Source: Leptoclinus maculatus (Eukaryota > Chordata > Actinopteri > Perciformes > Stichaeidae). Taken from it: DNA of 64,000 bases. The notes below the pieces were generated by a model. That model was not told the DNA's origin. It saw nothing but the letters and a program-made list of their open reading frames with translations, and made no database searches. A program made the position numbers and the translations under genes. The stretch covers positions 965,078 through 1,029,077 of the forward strand of contig JAVDOI010000043.1 in NCBI GenBank assembly GCA_032191485.1, given 5' to 3'. This document shows positions 25,101 to 40,000 of this stretch, piece by piece; the first letter of the stretch is position 1, and each line of letters starts with the position of its first letter.

Positions 25101-28100
25101 AGAGGAATTCCATTTTGTCCACTCGAGGCGTCGTTTTCCTACGGAGGGGCCGATGATTCCCAATGTCCCAAAGTATGATGCACATTTTGGTATTATAGCG
25201 CAAGATTTTTGTGCAACAACTCGGTGTCAGTGCAGAAAGTAGCACCCTCATGTACGTAATAGAAGTTGGTGGAGGGGTGGAGAAGCAGATTTTGCATTAT
25301 CACACTAATATCAAACTATTTCGCTATTCTTAATTGCTAAGTCTTTCACCCTTATCCATAGTTTGCCATGACAACAATCTTTACCATCCCAGACTTAACC
25401 ATACTATAGTTGCCATGCAGAGATAATGCAGAATATATTATGAAAAGATTTACAGAACTAGACTAGTCTACAGCCATGCCGGCGGTTCCATGAGGCTGAT
25501 TTTAGGTAAAACAGTGCTTTGAGCTAAATGCTAGTCTCAGTATGCTAACATGTGCTCACAATACCAACGTTAACGTATTGATGTTTGGCAGTGTGTTGGT
25601 GTGTTAACATTTGACCCGATGAGGGCGCTCAATGAAAAGTCAAGGGATGAAGAAAGGGATTACCCTCCATCCTGAGGGAGGCCTGCATGTGTGCACCAGA
25701 TGTCAATCCATCCAATATCTGTTGAGTCACTTAAAAATACAAGTGTCAACGTGCTGGAGGTGCCGAGGGAAGTCGTGGGGTCGTCAAAGTCAAAGAGGAT
25801 CATCATCTAGCAACCATACAATATGCTGTGAAACATTGTTAACCCTCTGAACAACAAAACCTGCCGGCGGATTGGAAAAGCATGTTTTTTTTAAACAATC
25901 ACCAAAACTACTCGTTTATAACAGCCAGAAGCTGCACACATTATTATCGTCAGATTTTCATCTTTCCAACGGTCCTTAAACGCACCATGTGTGACGAACT
26001 TTCCGCCAAAAAACCCAACCAAAACTAAGCTTTAAATTGTGATAATTCATTAAAAACATTTTATTCTACATATCTTATTTAAAATCACACCAAATAAATC
26101 TTTTGCTTTAACCAGATGCTGTAAAAAACATTCAATTCTGAGCTCCTCAGCGCAACTAGTACGCCATGATTGACTCAACTGAGACCAACAGTCACGTGAC
26201 ACAAATGAGTTGTGACAAAAGAGCAAACAACGACCCGAAACTGCTTCAGGGTTCAGAGGAAGCGTTGTGTCTGGTGATGGGGCCGCATGAAGCCAGGGCT
26301 GAAACTGGCAAGTGTGCAGTGTTTGGATGTTCAATTTCTCATTTGAATTTGAGCTCTGCTCACTGCTGAACTTTCAAACCACAATCAGCCTAAAGCGTGC
26401 TCTAAAAATCTATACTTAAGTAAACATGTGATGCATTGAATTGACTCAAAACTTGAGCTGTTAAGTTGAAACACTTCATTGTTAATTATTGGGTCTCACA
26501 TAGAGCAATGGATGGGGCTTTTTCGATTTCATGCAAATCACATCAAGTGGCCTCGTAAATAATGCAAACTTTTGAGCACCGCATGACAGCAAATCCATGT
26601 GGCTAAGGTTGCCATAGCAACACGTGTACTGTTAATGGAGGTGAATGCGGCAAGACTGCTTATCATTTGTGGAGACGGCCTCACCGTGCCCTCTCTTGTC
26701 AAGAAATCTCCGCTTTCCGGGCAAACTGAATTATTTAAAAAGAGAAGGACCATTTATTAATTTCAACATGCTTCGACATCCAAACAACATGACATTCCCC
26801 TCATGTACTCCGGGATTTGAAATCAGCTTTAACTTTTCTCTGAGTTTTCTAACTAAAACAATCATCACATAATAATGGAATCTCACATTTAGGAATAGTC
26901 AACCACAAATCACTTGTTTCTTAGTTCAGGGCCAATCTGTCACAAACATAGCTGATGTAAATACTCATTTAAAGAAGGCAATAACATTTGAGCATGCCTG
27001 TTTTTTTTGTCCTCTCAGATGACGAGGTCATCTTTCGGAGCTGGGATGGAGACATCATGAAAGTCAGCACGAGCAGCAACGAGACGGAGCTCCTGCTGAA
27101 GAACACAACATTTGTAAGTGTTAACTCTGTCTTTGTTTCTTAAAAGGAGAGAAATGTTTCCAGTGCATTTACAATGTTCCACTCATTCCCACTGGGGTTC
27201 ATAGAGCATAAAGTAAAAACCAACATCAACAACAGGACACCAGGTTTAAAAAAAAATATTTAAAGAATATTACATGACAATTATCTGACATTTGTTATAG
27301 TATGACAAGTAGTATTTTCTGCTTTCTGCTCTCTGAGCATCATGTCTCATACTTACGATGGCAACCCGCTTTCCCCCCGGCAGGTATTGACCCTGCTGAG
27401 GTCAACTCAACTGTCACTGTAACGTTTTACACTCGTCTCAGTTCGTGAGAGGGATTTCTGGGTTGCATTGAGACAACGATCATTTTGTGTGCATCTTGTA
27501 AGTTTTAACGTAGCTTGTTACAAGAAATCTCATCCATCTCTTATTCTTCCCACAGGCAACTTTTAAGGCATCAAAGTTTGCAGTTTCTCCAGATCTGAAC
27601 TATGTTCTTCTGGGATATGATGTCAAGCAGGTGAGAACTTCTTAATATTCTGTTAGCATACATTTCTTCTGGCACTGGTGTTTGTCTTGGGGCTATGCTG
27701 GAGGTTTACACTTCCTGAAGTGAAATGGACATGTGGCAACAGGCACATAACTTGTTGTATTAGAGTGCAAAATACTTGTCATAAGATGTCATTCGAACCA
27801 GTTGGCTCATTACAGTCTTTTCTCAAGCAGTGTTCGTAGCGGCCTACGGAAATGTGTGCGCTGTAATTTTGCAGATATCCGACGAAAACAATGTGTATGT
27901 AATCCGCCTAATCGTGAACCAGGGAAGTATAAAGACTTGAAAAACCCTCGTGGGAGGAGAGGTGGACGGGTCAAACGAAAAACAGTCCGTCCCATGAGAA
28001 GGCTGTCAAGACAATGTTGATTCATGAGGTAACTTCTGTACTCAAATAAAGTCACTACTTTGACCCACACCTCAAGTTTTCCCTGAACCTAACTCAGTAG

Positions 28101-31041
28101 TTTTGTTGCCTAAACTAAGTTGTTTCCTGTGAGTTGTTTTTTTGAAAGATACTATGTATCGAGAGGAAGTTGATACCTGACGCTGGACTTTCGCAGGAAA
28201 ACGTAAAAAAAATGAGTAGTAACTTAGATATCATACGAACGATTGTATGAAGATATGTTGCCCAGTTCATCAGTGTCACTCATTAATGTCTTTTTAATAT
28301 TTTACAATTCATTAATTAATGGAGTTTTATGGCTCGGAGCACCAGTCAATCCTAAGATTTGCAGATCAGAGGTGCATTGAATGGTCCTGAATATATTGCC
28401 CTTGGTGATTGTATTGGTATATTAAATATATATGTATCCTGTATTACATTCATTTTCTCCTCGTCGATGTTGCAAATGGAGCTGCCGAGATGCAAGAGTA
28501 AAGTACTATCATAATTGTTAGTATGATTAAGTAGTTGTTTGTTTGGTCTTTTCATGGGATTTTAAAACAATAAGGAAAATATCAAAGTATATAGAAGTAG
28601 TACTGTGTTTCCACCACCGTGCCCTGTATATGCTGATAGTCTCTACTCAGTGGCATTACATTGAATGTAACATCAGGTGTGATATCTTCTCTGTTCATGA
28701 ACAGATGTGTCGGTTGGGATGATGCTGTGGTTGTGTATGTTGTATTGATCCTGATATTGTGTTTCTAGATCTCTGTTGACAAATGTCTACTGGAGATGCC
28801 TTTATGAAAGTCCACTCAAACATGGGCTTGAGTGTAAAGGAACACTATTCACTGCGTTAAACACTGTATGTCAGAAATAAACAGACAGAAGTGGAAAAAG
28901 CAAACTCAATATTTTATTCAGACCACATTTGGCAGGAAATGTCCTAAAAGAAAGTAGTTTTTTTCTCTCTCTTTGGTCCACTTAACATTCACTTCTTCAC
29001 CTGTTGGTAGAATTACTTTCCTTCATAACAACCTCAAATGACAATATGTTGGCAGTACATGCAGTACTAGTCACTGTGCTATTGTTGGCTTTCTACAGCA
29101 GCCTCATTAAGTTGAAGGGTAACTTCGATATTTTTTCAAACTGGATCCTATTTTCCCGTGTTCTTATGTCTAAGTGACTAATGGGGACAACCATTTTTTG
29201 AAAGTCTTCCAGTAGTGAGGGAGAACGCTGGAGACGGCACGCGCTCACAGGCAATGTAATCATATCCAGGCAATTTGGCACCGCCAATGTACGTCCACTA
29301 AAAGTCTTTGTTTCTGCCACTGACCGGCTCTGATTGTCATTATAAGTGTCCAACAACAAGAGTGTCACTCAAGGAAAAGTGTCGTTCTGAAAAGAGAACG
29401 AGTTTGTTGTGTTGGAAAACTGAAAGCGTAGCTCAGTGTTGTGTTGTCATGGCTGAATATTCATGGTGATTTTGACCATGTTGATGAGGACTTTGAATTA
29501 GATGGCCATGTCTATTTGAGTTTACGGATCAAGTGCTACTACAAGTTGAAGAGAGGACGAGGAAGAGGGAGAGCAAGACCAGCTGCTGCAAGGCCACAGA
29601 GCTGTGAGAGACTGAGGTTGCTCCTGTGTGTGATGTGACCCCGTGCACCACAGAGGAAGAACGCTGTAGCGTGTGGGACTCGGATATTCAGATTTCACAA
29701 AAAGACTTCACCTTGAGCGAGACACACAATAACAAACAGAACAAGCAAAAGGTAAACCGCAACACAGTTGGAAACCTTTGTTGCATGCCAAACCCCTCTC
29801 TCTCCTCATGTCCTACCTCTTTGCTGTTTAACTATCCAGTAAAGGCAAACAAAAGACACAATGTAATGATCCTAGGTTATTTTTAATCGGTTCCAATTAT
29901 TTCCACTTTGTTTTTACGGGAAATCATGTTTTGTCTGTTTTTGTCTGGCTCTAAATAATACAATACCCATTGTTGACCCTCAGTCGTCTCTGCTGCGAGT
30001 AGAAACCAATCAGCGGTGTGAGTCGGTACTGTAGCAGAAACCCTTTCCCATTGCAGTTGAGAACAAAACATGGCGCCATAGCTGTCAAAATCCATCCAAA
30101 ATGAGTCCAGAATCCAAAATTCAATTGATTTAAACTGCAGATTGTATTTGTAGTTTCTCAACAGTGTAATCATGCACCTCGGTAGTTAAGTTCTCCCTCT
30201 CTTTGACTTTTTATCAAAGCACCAGATATTTACTGGAGCCCAGCTCCAGTTTGTCTTATTGACTCTATCAGGATCATTTGGCCTGATTTCCCCCATTGCC
30301 TGCCATCTTTTGGGCATGTAATTGTAATCAGTGTTGCAGTATATTTTTAAACACATATTAAAAGGAGGATCTATCAAACACAACATGTTGTTACTGCATG
30401 CTATCGTCATCGATTCAAAGCGTTTTTCTGCAGCTTCTTAAATGAAACCACACATCTGTTCCACTTGATGCTTCCAATGAGGCAGAGTCAAAAGCAAAGC
30501 TAGAGCGCTCGTACGTTTACTTTCAGAAGGAGAGTGCTTTCGGAGGGTGTTCACATGTGCACAAAATCATGCTCGAATGCCAAAACAATGAGTGAAAAAG
30601 AGACAATAATCATCAATGTTGCACACAGCTCAGTCCTGGAGGCCATTGGATGATTCACAATGAGAGCACTGTGACAGATGGCACAGGGGATGAACACAAA
30701 TAAACCTGTTCAAGGTAATCTGACTTAACAGCTAACAATATGGCAATTCTCTCGTTACTTTCTCTTCTTTTTACATTTTCAATAAGCAAAAAAACCATCC
30801 TACAAAGTACTCTATTCTAAGATATTATAATAATAATAATAATAATAACTGTATTGATATAGCACCTTTAAAGTGTTCACAAAGTGCTTTGACAGTCAAA
30901 GCAGCAAAAACAAGACAATAGTAACAACAGAAAGCTCAGTGAGACCGTTGGATACGTTAAAAATGAACTAAGAAATTAATTAAATTAAATAATCGATAAA
31001 ATAAAAAATAATATAAATATACATATATAAATATATATATA

Positions 31042-31091
<50 letters not shown>

Positions 31092-34000
31092 CATACACAC
31101 ACACACACACACACATATACATACCTACTGCATATATACATAGGCTACACATACACATACATACACAGATATGCAGTTGCACTCAAAATGCTTCAACCCC
31201 CACCGCAAATCAGGTCCATCCACAAAAATCTACAAACCCCCAACCGCTCCCAAAAAATAACCCAAACAAGGACAATCCAAATAGCTCAACACAACCAATG
31301 CCACCACCAATGAATACCAGACTTCCAAAACCACTCAACCCCCCCATGACAAGCACCTCCAGTACCCGGCAGAGCACCCCTCCGCTGCCACGACCCGATG
31401 CAAACGCGACGCACAGCCAGACATCAGGCCCCGACAGCGCCCCCCGAGGAATCTCAGCCCACCCTCCAGGGCTAATGGGCTAAGATCCCCCAGGAACGCC
31501 GCCAGAACCCGCCGCCCGGCCACGACCCACGCCCGCACCAGCAAAAGGGCGCTCCACCAAGCACCAAAGACGCCCGCCATGAAGGGACCGAACAACTCAG
31601 AGACTGCAACACCAGCCGGGCCCAGACACTCAAACTGCTCCCGTCCGAGCCGTTCACTGGAAAACAGCCGAAAGCCTGCGAATCCCGCCAACAAACCCAA
31701 CCCGCAATAGGGGCCGAACAATCGAGCGCAACTGCATTTATTAAAATAATGTAGTCAAATATATGAATAGCCTTGAATATGGAGTCGTTACTGTGAATGT
31801 TTTATTAAATTAACTTGCTTTATTTGTTTACAAAATGCTGCAGTCTGATCTGACAATTATTATTATCATAAATAATAATAACAATGATACTAATAATACT
31901 AATCATAATATTAATACTAATCATAATACAATATTTATGAAATGTATATATACATTTCTTATTCATTATTTTATATAGAGTCCCCTTTTTAATGGGACTG
32001 ATTCAATATTCAATCCCATTACACATTGTAATCCACACTCATCCTAACATTGAGAGCATCACATGTCACCTCCAGATTAGGACATTTGCACAGGTAGAAA
32101 CTGTGGGAAGAAAAGCAGTGGCTGTTTCTCCCAGCTTCTCCTCGCAGAAACCTTTTCTCCCCCTGCTGTCACACACAGCTGCACTCCCAGGCTGCTTGAC
32201 TCTTAAACTAGCCCCTCAAGCCCAGCCGAGTCTCGTGGGTGAGGTTCTGCTGGTTTATGAGACAAACTGGCAACAGAAAGAAAATAACTGCATCACTGCA
32301 TCCGAGTGTCTTGGATGGGGTTGGCGGCCAGATTTACTTTCAGAATCTGTGCATTGGCAGGGTCATCACTAGGGCTGGTTATTGGTAGACTATAGCAATA
32401 ATAACCCAGTATCACGTTATATCGAGATTTCTCCAGTCAAGGGATACCTGCAATAGATCATTTTAGTGCCCTGATCTAGAAAAACGTGCTAATTAAATTG
32501 TTTTGCTCGCAGCCAATTACCACAAGCGTCCTTCCATTTAATGCAACCTGCGATTGGCCCACTACAGCTGGGATGGTCTGTCTTCACACAGCTCTGAACC
32601 TTAGACTGTATATAAGAAGTGGACATAGTCATCGTGACGTCACCCATTGGTTTGTGGACTGCCTTTATGAAGCCTTGAGTTCGGCCTCGCCATCGTCGAT
32701 CATGGCCGTTACCATCTTGACTTTTTGTAGCCAATGAACAGAAGTTTCCATATTTGGAATGCGGAGGAGTGACGTAGACACGCCGTTTACGGCTCTGGTA
32801 GCGGTAGTGACCTGTCAATCACAGTAAGCCCGCAAATTTCTCGACGAATTGAAAAATTTAAACTTGCTTGAATACCGCCGATTTTGCGTTTACTTGCGTC
32901 TGTTGCAACGACTTTGTATGTAATCTAGTCGCACAAAAAATTTGCATCATGTTTTGTGTGAACACAGCACGACTGTTTGCTCTTATGTTTTTGGTTTGCA
33001 AACGAGATAACAATGACACCAACCTTCAAAACCCCTTAGAAGCAGAGTAGCCCCATGCATCCCACTTTGATGTATGGATAAATCTCAAACTTAAGATTTT
33101 AATTGTTGAATTCACTTATTGTAAGTCGCGTTGGATAAAAGCGTCTGCTAAATGACTGTAATGTAATATAATGTAATGTAAAGAGGACTGCTGGACGAAC
33201 GCAGTTCAGAGGAGGGAATAAGGGAACTGATTTCCTGCTACATTTCTTTTACTGACTTTTAGAATACAGTACAAATCATTGTTGATTCAGAAGACTTGTT
33301 TTCCCATTCTTATCAGCCATAACAAGTTTGATATGTCCCTCAGTGATAAAAAAGTAAACCAATTAAAGTTAATGTATACCCCTTATTGGGATTCATTGGT
33401 TCCCACCTCAATGGTGGCGTCATTGAGGATCAGCACTCTGAGCCCCCATCAGTCCCAGCATGTCTTCCTCTAAAATGGCAATACCACAAAACAAACACTG
33501 AGCTTTGTGGCCCAGCCACTGCAGGTTTGCTTCACCATTTAACATGATGTTTACAGAGTGTAGACGATGGGATGGAGGATTGTTTGTGTGTGTTGAAGGA
33601 ATGCGCTCAGACACGATAATCAGGCCGATCAGCTCTGTATAGGCTGGTGCTCAACTGCAGATCCACAGCACTTTTCATTTCACTATTTCAGCATTTTCTA
33701 TTGTTAGCAGATTCTGATACAGAGGTGGAATAGTTTTTTTCATCTGTTACTCAGGCAGATGTAATTCAAATGACTGCAATGAATAATATGAGGCAGCATT
33801 TTGAAGAGAGGGAGCCAATTTCAAAATGTTCAATGTACAATACAAGCTCCTATCTAACTTTAATGGAAGGAGTCTCGTTCCATATGTCTGTCCTTTGATT
33901 TTCTCAACACCCGTTTATTCGATTAACTTCACACTTGGCAGATTAATTGCTGAGGACCCAAGGAAGTGCATAATAGAGTGCGAGGATATATTTATTCATA

Positions 34001-37000
34001 GTCAAATTTAAAAAGAAAAATGTGTAGATATCCCACTTAATTTATTTGTTATCCGCGTAGTCATGAACCAGGAGGTATGAAGACCGCAAAAGCCCCAGTA
34101 TTGTGCCAAAGCGTGTAATAGACCCACCAGTCCAGGCTTTGGCTGTACTGGGTTGGATGGCGGGTGTGCTCAGGACCCAAGGGAGCGCAGTGTCGGCTGT
34201 GAAGATGTTTAGCAGCAACACCGGAGGCCAAGCAATCGGCCTGTTCCCAACTGGCCCTGCACAGGTAGCAAATGATTACAATAATAACAGTAGTATTAAA
34301 AGATCATGTTACTCTGCACAAATGATGCACCTACATATAATTTCCAAATTGTGTGCCTCTTGCCTTGTGTTCGTTTTAAAGTTGAACCATTTCACTGAAA
34401 GAAAAACACCTAACCCTAACCCTATCAACACACAGGATGGCCCCTTATACATTTATTCAGAGTAGAGCTTCTTTTCATCTGTCTAGATGTCAAATTAAAG
34501 GTAGTTTCTGCCCTACCTCCAATGGAGTATCATGCTGAGAGCATGGCCCTTACAATCACACCATGAAGTTGTTGTGAGCTCTTAAGCTTCAAATTAAGAA
34601 AAGCACAAGACAGCTTTCTTGCAATAACTGTAAAAGTTATTACTAATCAGTAATCAGCCGACATTTCATGACAATCTGTCTAAAAGTTGTTGAGACATTT
34701 CACTCAAAACCACAAATGTTAACCTGTTGGTGGCACTAAAGGACCATGAATACCTGCATCAAATGTTGGGATATTTCAGTTTGGACCAAAGTGGTGGAAG
34801 CACCACCATTACTAACCAATTAAGACTATGATGAATCAACTTTTGTTGAGTGGAGTGGACTGGAGTAGAGAAAGACATTTTACATCTGGACATCTTCCTT
34901 AAATACAATTAGTACATTTTTCAATCTTTAATCTGTTGAAATGTAAACAACCATCTCAAGAATGCTATTTCTCTGTATTTATAGAGACAGTATTTGGATA
35001 GATAGTACTTAGCTGCGTCATATATCACATATCTGACGTTGAATTAGCTTACTGTTTCCTGGCTGGAAAACAAATTGCTTTTGAATATTCCAGATACTTA
35101 TGAAGCAATTATTCATCCACATGGTACGGCACATTTTGTAATGTACTAATGGGAACAAACTGCTTTGCCTTATACCTACTCATTTATTATGTTGAAAAGT
35201 TAACATTTACATACGCTAATGTGAAAACATTCAAGTACATGTGTTTTTGTTTCTGTGAATGTAACAACGTCTGTCTACAAAGGACAATGGTGGATACTTT
35301 ACTTCAAGGTACAGTGTAAAGCATTTCGGGGGATCTATTTCAAGAAATGGAACATAATATTCATGACTATTCTCAGGTACTTATTCTCCAAACCACGTAG
35401 GCGTTATTTACTACCAACATATTCTCATTGTCAACTCGTCAAATACAGAGGCATGGTCAGTGGCCCTACGCTTTAAACTATGTATGTTTAAACTAAACTA
35501 CGTACCCCTCCAGTGCCAGTTTTAGACATGTCAGGGACGGCATTTCAAAATACGCTTGTTACTTGCATATCGTTTTTTCAAAATAAACTTCTCTCTTCAC
35601 AGGAAGTTAGATTTAGGCAACAAAACTACATAACTAAGTAGTTTTAAGAAAAGATTGTGGTTGAGGTTAACTTGACTGACTAACATCTCAATGACAACAT
35701 AAGTCAACGTTGACTTGTAGTTTCACACGGGACACAAACAGCGGCCTCCTTGGTGAGAGTCCTGTGTTTGTTTGATCAACCTGCCACCCCTCCCACCCTT
35801 GCCGAGTGCACTTTGTACTACATCAGTTGCTCTGAGCATCTTATACTGACCCAAGTTGGTTTTGATTGGAGTAAGTTAAAAGCCTGATGCATCTCATACA
35901 GACGCTGAAGGGTGCTTAGGTACATTGGTATCAAGACGCAGAGGGGGGGGTGAGAGAGGGAGCCTTATTTTTTGTTGACCGTTATTTATACACTATTCAC
36001 ACTATTTACACTACTGTTGTCATTGTTTGACGCTGCTGATCACCTTTGCACACCAAGGAGAAAGCGAGTTTGAAGTTATCCAGCACCAAAGTGTTTGTTG
36101 TCCACAAATAAACGAACCCTACGGAGCCACGCCACTTTCGTCGAGGTGGTGTGTTGTCCTTTCGGGGGGTGGTTTTGCCGCTGCGTGGGTTTACGTACGT
36201 TGTGTTTGGAGCCTTCACACAGACTGTGGTGTGGACTCGGCGTGTTTGACGTTAATATGCCGCCTTCATTCCAGTGTTACAGCTGTTGAGGTTGCTGGCT
36301 TTAAATTGAATTTCTACTGTGACGCTCATTTCCTTGTTTGTTTGAAATGAGTGCATCAAGGACTGGTTCGATGGTTGGCACATCGGAAATGGAGAAACGG
36401 ACAAGATCTCTAACTGAAAAGGTGCTGGCAAGCAAAATTGAGTCAGTACAGAAGAAACTCTGTCTTCAGGCAAATCTGCCATTTGCTGTTGACCTGCAGC
36501 TCCATGTCGCCGCCGACACACAACACATTTAGACAAGATCCTCCTAATGGAACCGCTTACACCAGGGATCCAGTATCTCTGGCATAGTCTGGACAACATA
36601 TGATTCTTACCACCGTGGCCAATCTCTTCATGAATATGACGTAGGATGAGGTCCAAGATGTGAAGATCCTTAGCTGTTATTGCAGGATGTTTGGACTCTT
36701 CGGGCATGGCCGCCATACTAAGTCGTCCTCCAACTCTCAACACACCATCTTCCAGTATTGGATTGAGCTTATATGTGTGGCTGTTTGGTTGTACACCTTC
36801 TCCCTTTTTGAGGCAAGAGATCTCTTCTGAGAACCTTCTCCTCTGACATAATCGGATTATTTGTATTTCAGCTTCTCTGATCTCTCCCAATGAAAGATAA
36901 CCACAATAGAGCTTGCTCTTGAAATCATGCATCTCCTTGACATGAGCATCTTCCTGTTGAGTTTCATGTGACACAGACTGAGCAAGATGTGCAGTGATCT

Positions 37001-40000
37001 CCTTCTTCTTCCTGATAGTCAAAAGTCGTCGCTCATGGCTACTTCAAAAGTGTGGCAACAAAAGATACATGTGCACTTTTGTTGTGGAATTTTGCAATAT
37101 TTTCCTTTCAGCTGTTTCCTTTTTTTAGGATATTTACATTGCTTACTGCAGCACTGCGGTTGTATTCCAACATATTGTAAAAAAGAATCACCATTCATCC
37201 TTTGTGTTCATCTCGTAGAGCTGAGATATGTGATCCAATCCTGCAGGGGAGATAAGGGATTCTGGCCTCCAAGGTGTGGGTCTAAAGATAGAAACACAAT
37301 CCCGGGAAACTCATTAACATTGCAGTGTGGAGAGGGCACTTGTAAGCCAGGGTACCAGCTATGAAGGAAAGAGGAATTATATGAAAAGATCACAAAGGGA
37401 TTTGTTGTGATTACAGAGAAACATACTTATGATACTGTTCGTTTCAGCATTAAAATCAGATAAAATGGACCCTCAAGCTGAGTGGAATGCATCATCAGAT
37501 GTGATAAGGTGCTGCAGCTCTGCCTGATTATCATAAATATCATTGCACCTACTGTATATATAGTGCGACAAAATTCTGCCTCAGGTTCTGTCGAGTGTCT
37601 TGAGGCTTGATGGTGCAGAATTAAAGCGGCAGCTCTTTTTACACTGAAGATAATAATCACACAGCAACCTCCTGCTGTGGTATCAGGGAGGCAAGAGTAT
37701 ACATTCAAAATTCTTTTATATTTTTTCAAGTTAAAGAAACAAAAGCTGCACTTCTAAACCATATTTTAAAATAAGTTCCATACTCTGTGTTGTAGTGTCA
37801 GTAATACCGTTTGAACAGCAGTAATAAAACCGACGGCAACCTCCAGGTCTGAAAAGTGAAGCCGACGCTGAAGAGCCTTGAACCAGCATTCTCTCTAATG
37901 GCCTGAAGGGGGCGACTCCTCTGGTTGCTAAAAAGAAGTCAGATTGTATAGAAGTCTATGAGAAAATGATCCTCCTTCTCACTTTTTTTATCAAGGAATC
38001 TTAGCTAGCATCCTCTTTTATGCTGCGCTCTGCTGGGGAGGCTGCATCACTTCGGATGATAAAAACAGGATCAATAAGATGATCAGAAAGGCTGGCACAG
38101 TGATTGGCCTTACCCCAGACTGGAGGTCACTGTAGAAAAAGAGAACAAGGGCCGAGATTATAACGGTTGTGTATTTTGAATGGACTCAGAGGCTCATTCA
38201 GTGAGCGACTAATGATGCCTCAGTGTTCTACTGAACGACTCAGAAGGTCGTTAGTTCCAGCAGCGGTCCGGTTTCTTTAAGATGTGTTTTTTAGATGTAG
38301 CATCTTTCTGCTGTTAATCAAAGGGCTTTTTGATGGTGTTATGTATTCATTGTACTGTGTTTTCTGGTTGTTGTGTGCTGTGAAAACTATGTCTGTTGTT
38401 TGTAGTCTGTATGAGTTGATTTGGTAGCAAATGAGTTTCCCCACTGAGGATTAATACATTTTTCTAACCTAAACTGAATTATGGCATATTTAGGCCACGT
38501 CCACACTACTACGTTTCCATTTGAAAACGCATGTTTTGCTACGTTTACACTGAGCGTCCACACTACGCCGGAGTTTTCAGGCACCGAAAACGGAGGAGTT
38601 TGAAAACTTCGGAGTTGCCTCTTCGTGTGGACGACGTAAACGTATAAGTTTGGAAACAATGACGTAGACCCCCGCGTTCGCTACTTGATTGGTTCTTCCC
38701 TGATTTGTCACACCCCATCACGTGACCCTTTCCCGGAAATTCACAAACAACAACATTGATTACCAATACGACTACCAGGTTAATTCAACATGGAGAACTG
38801 ATTACAGGTGTTGCTGACCTTGTTGTCTTTACTAGCAGCTGTTGTTCAGTTAAAGTCTGCATTTTTGCGGAGGAAGCAGCTGTTATTGGAGCGATTAGTG
38901 AGCGGCGTTATCAGACCTACGGAGCGGCCGTCTGAAGTCACGGTTAGCGGCTTTGAGGACGGACACAAAACGGAGGACTTTCCTTTTCTTATTACTGCTT
39001 ATTTTGTTCTGCACAACTATTGTGAAGTCCGCACACAAACTATAAAGGAACATGAATTTCTCTCCAGTACGACAGACTTCAGCCACCAGCAGAGCTACAG
39101 GTGAGGACAGACAACAACTAAACCGAGAGGGAACGAGTGAGAGACGAGTGTTGACCACATTTATGGACCAATAATCTAGTAAACCTTTATGTTTAAGTGT
39201 TGATTTTAAAGTAAATTTGATGTGTGAAAGAGAGAGAGAGACCTGCAGCATTGTAACTAAGTCTGACAGATAAAACTTTCCATGAAATTTGTCTGTTTGA
39301 GTTCATAGAGGAAGATTTTAGAGAAGATCTTAAGTTTCAAACACGATCTAAGCAACCAATCTACTTCCTGTTTACACCGGCACCCACCCGCATGCCCAGG
39401 GTACGTGAATATTCGTTTTCAGGCTTGCTAGTATGGACGTAGATCATTTAGAAAACGATACTGAAACACCCGTGTGGTGGTTTTTGTTTTAAAACGAAAA
39501 CGTATTAGTGTGGATGTAGCCTTAGAGTCAAATACACCAAAAAGCAGGGCACGCTTTAGGGCTTTATGGCTACGTCATGATTTCACTACCAACTACCACG
39601 GCGTTGAAATGATTACAACTTTAACACTGTGTGTTTTCACTTCATTAAAGTTAAATGTAACATTTCCGTTGCTTGTAAATGTCTTATTCAGAGTTTGGTC
39701 GTACTTAGCTCCACCGTCTCGTGTCGCATCTGGTCGCAAATAAACAAGCTGGTGACGACCAAAATGCCAAACTCGAGGCTTCAAAATGGCGGTCCACAAA
39801 CCAATGTGATGTCGCAGTGACTACGTCCACTTCTTATATACCTGGTCAACCTATCCTGGCCCTGTTTGCTCACTTCCCCTCCCCCTCATCTCCGACCCCA
39901 TCCCCCCCTCTGTTCATGCCTATTGGTATTCATGTCCCTCTCTTCCCTCCTTTCATCCCCTCTTATTCAGTCCCATGCAATGCATACCTCTCCCATCTCT

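Larger units (their letters stand above)
37830..39845 (-). repeat. Dispersed repeat R2 interrupted by a LINE tail and a Harbinger element
   Basis: The R2 blocks appear in pieces: 37830-37985 ('GGGGGCGACTCCTCTGGTTG', 'TAGAAGTCTATGAGAAAATG'), about 38470-38492, and 39522-39845 (TTAGAGTCAAATACACC to CACTTCTTATATACC). Compared with the copy at 23852, the gaps are filled by the two insertions annotated separately. Confidence 0.8.

Noticed and set aside
31335..31721. 128-codon minus-strand frame
   Set aside because: Open because the region is T-poor on the + strand; a second frame is open too, and no domain is visible.
31992..32372. 126-codon open frame
   Set aside because: Mixed composition, no domain, lies in intron 4 beside repeats.
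34408..34423. CCTAACCCTAACCCTA, telomere-like
   Set aside because: Only about two and a half units; chance or relic, not a telomeric array.
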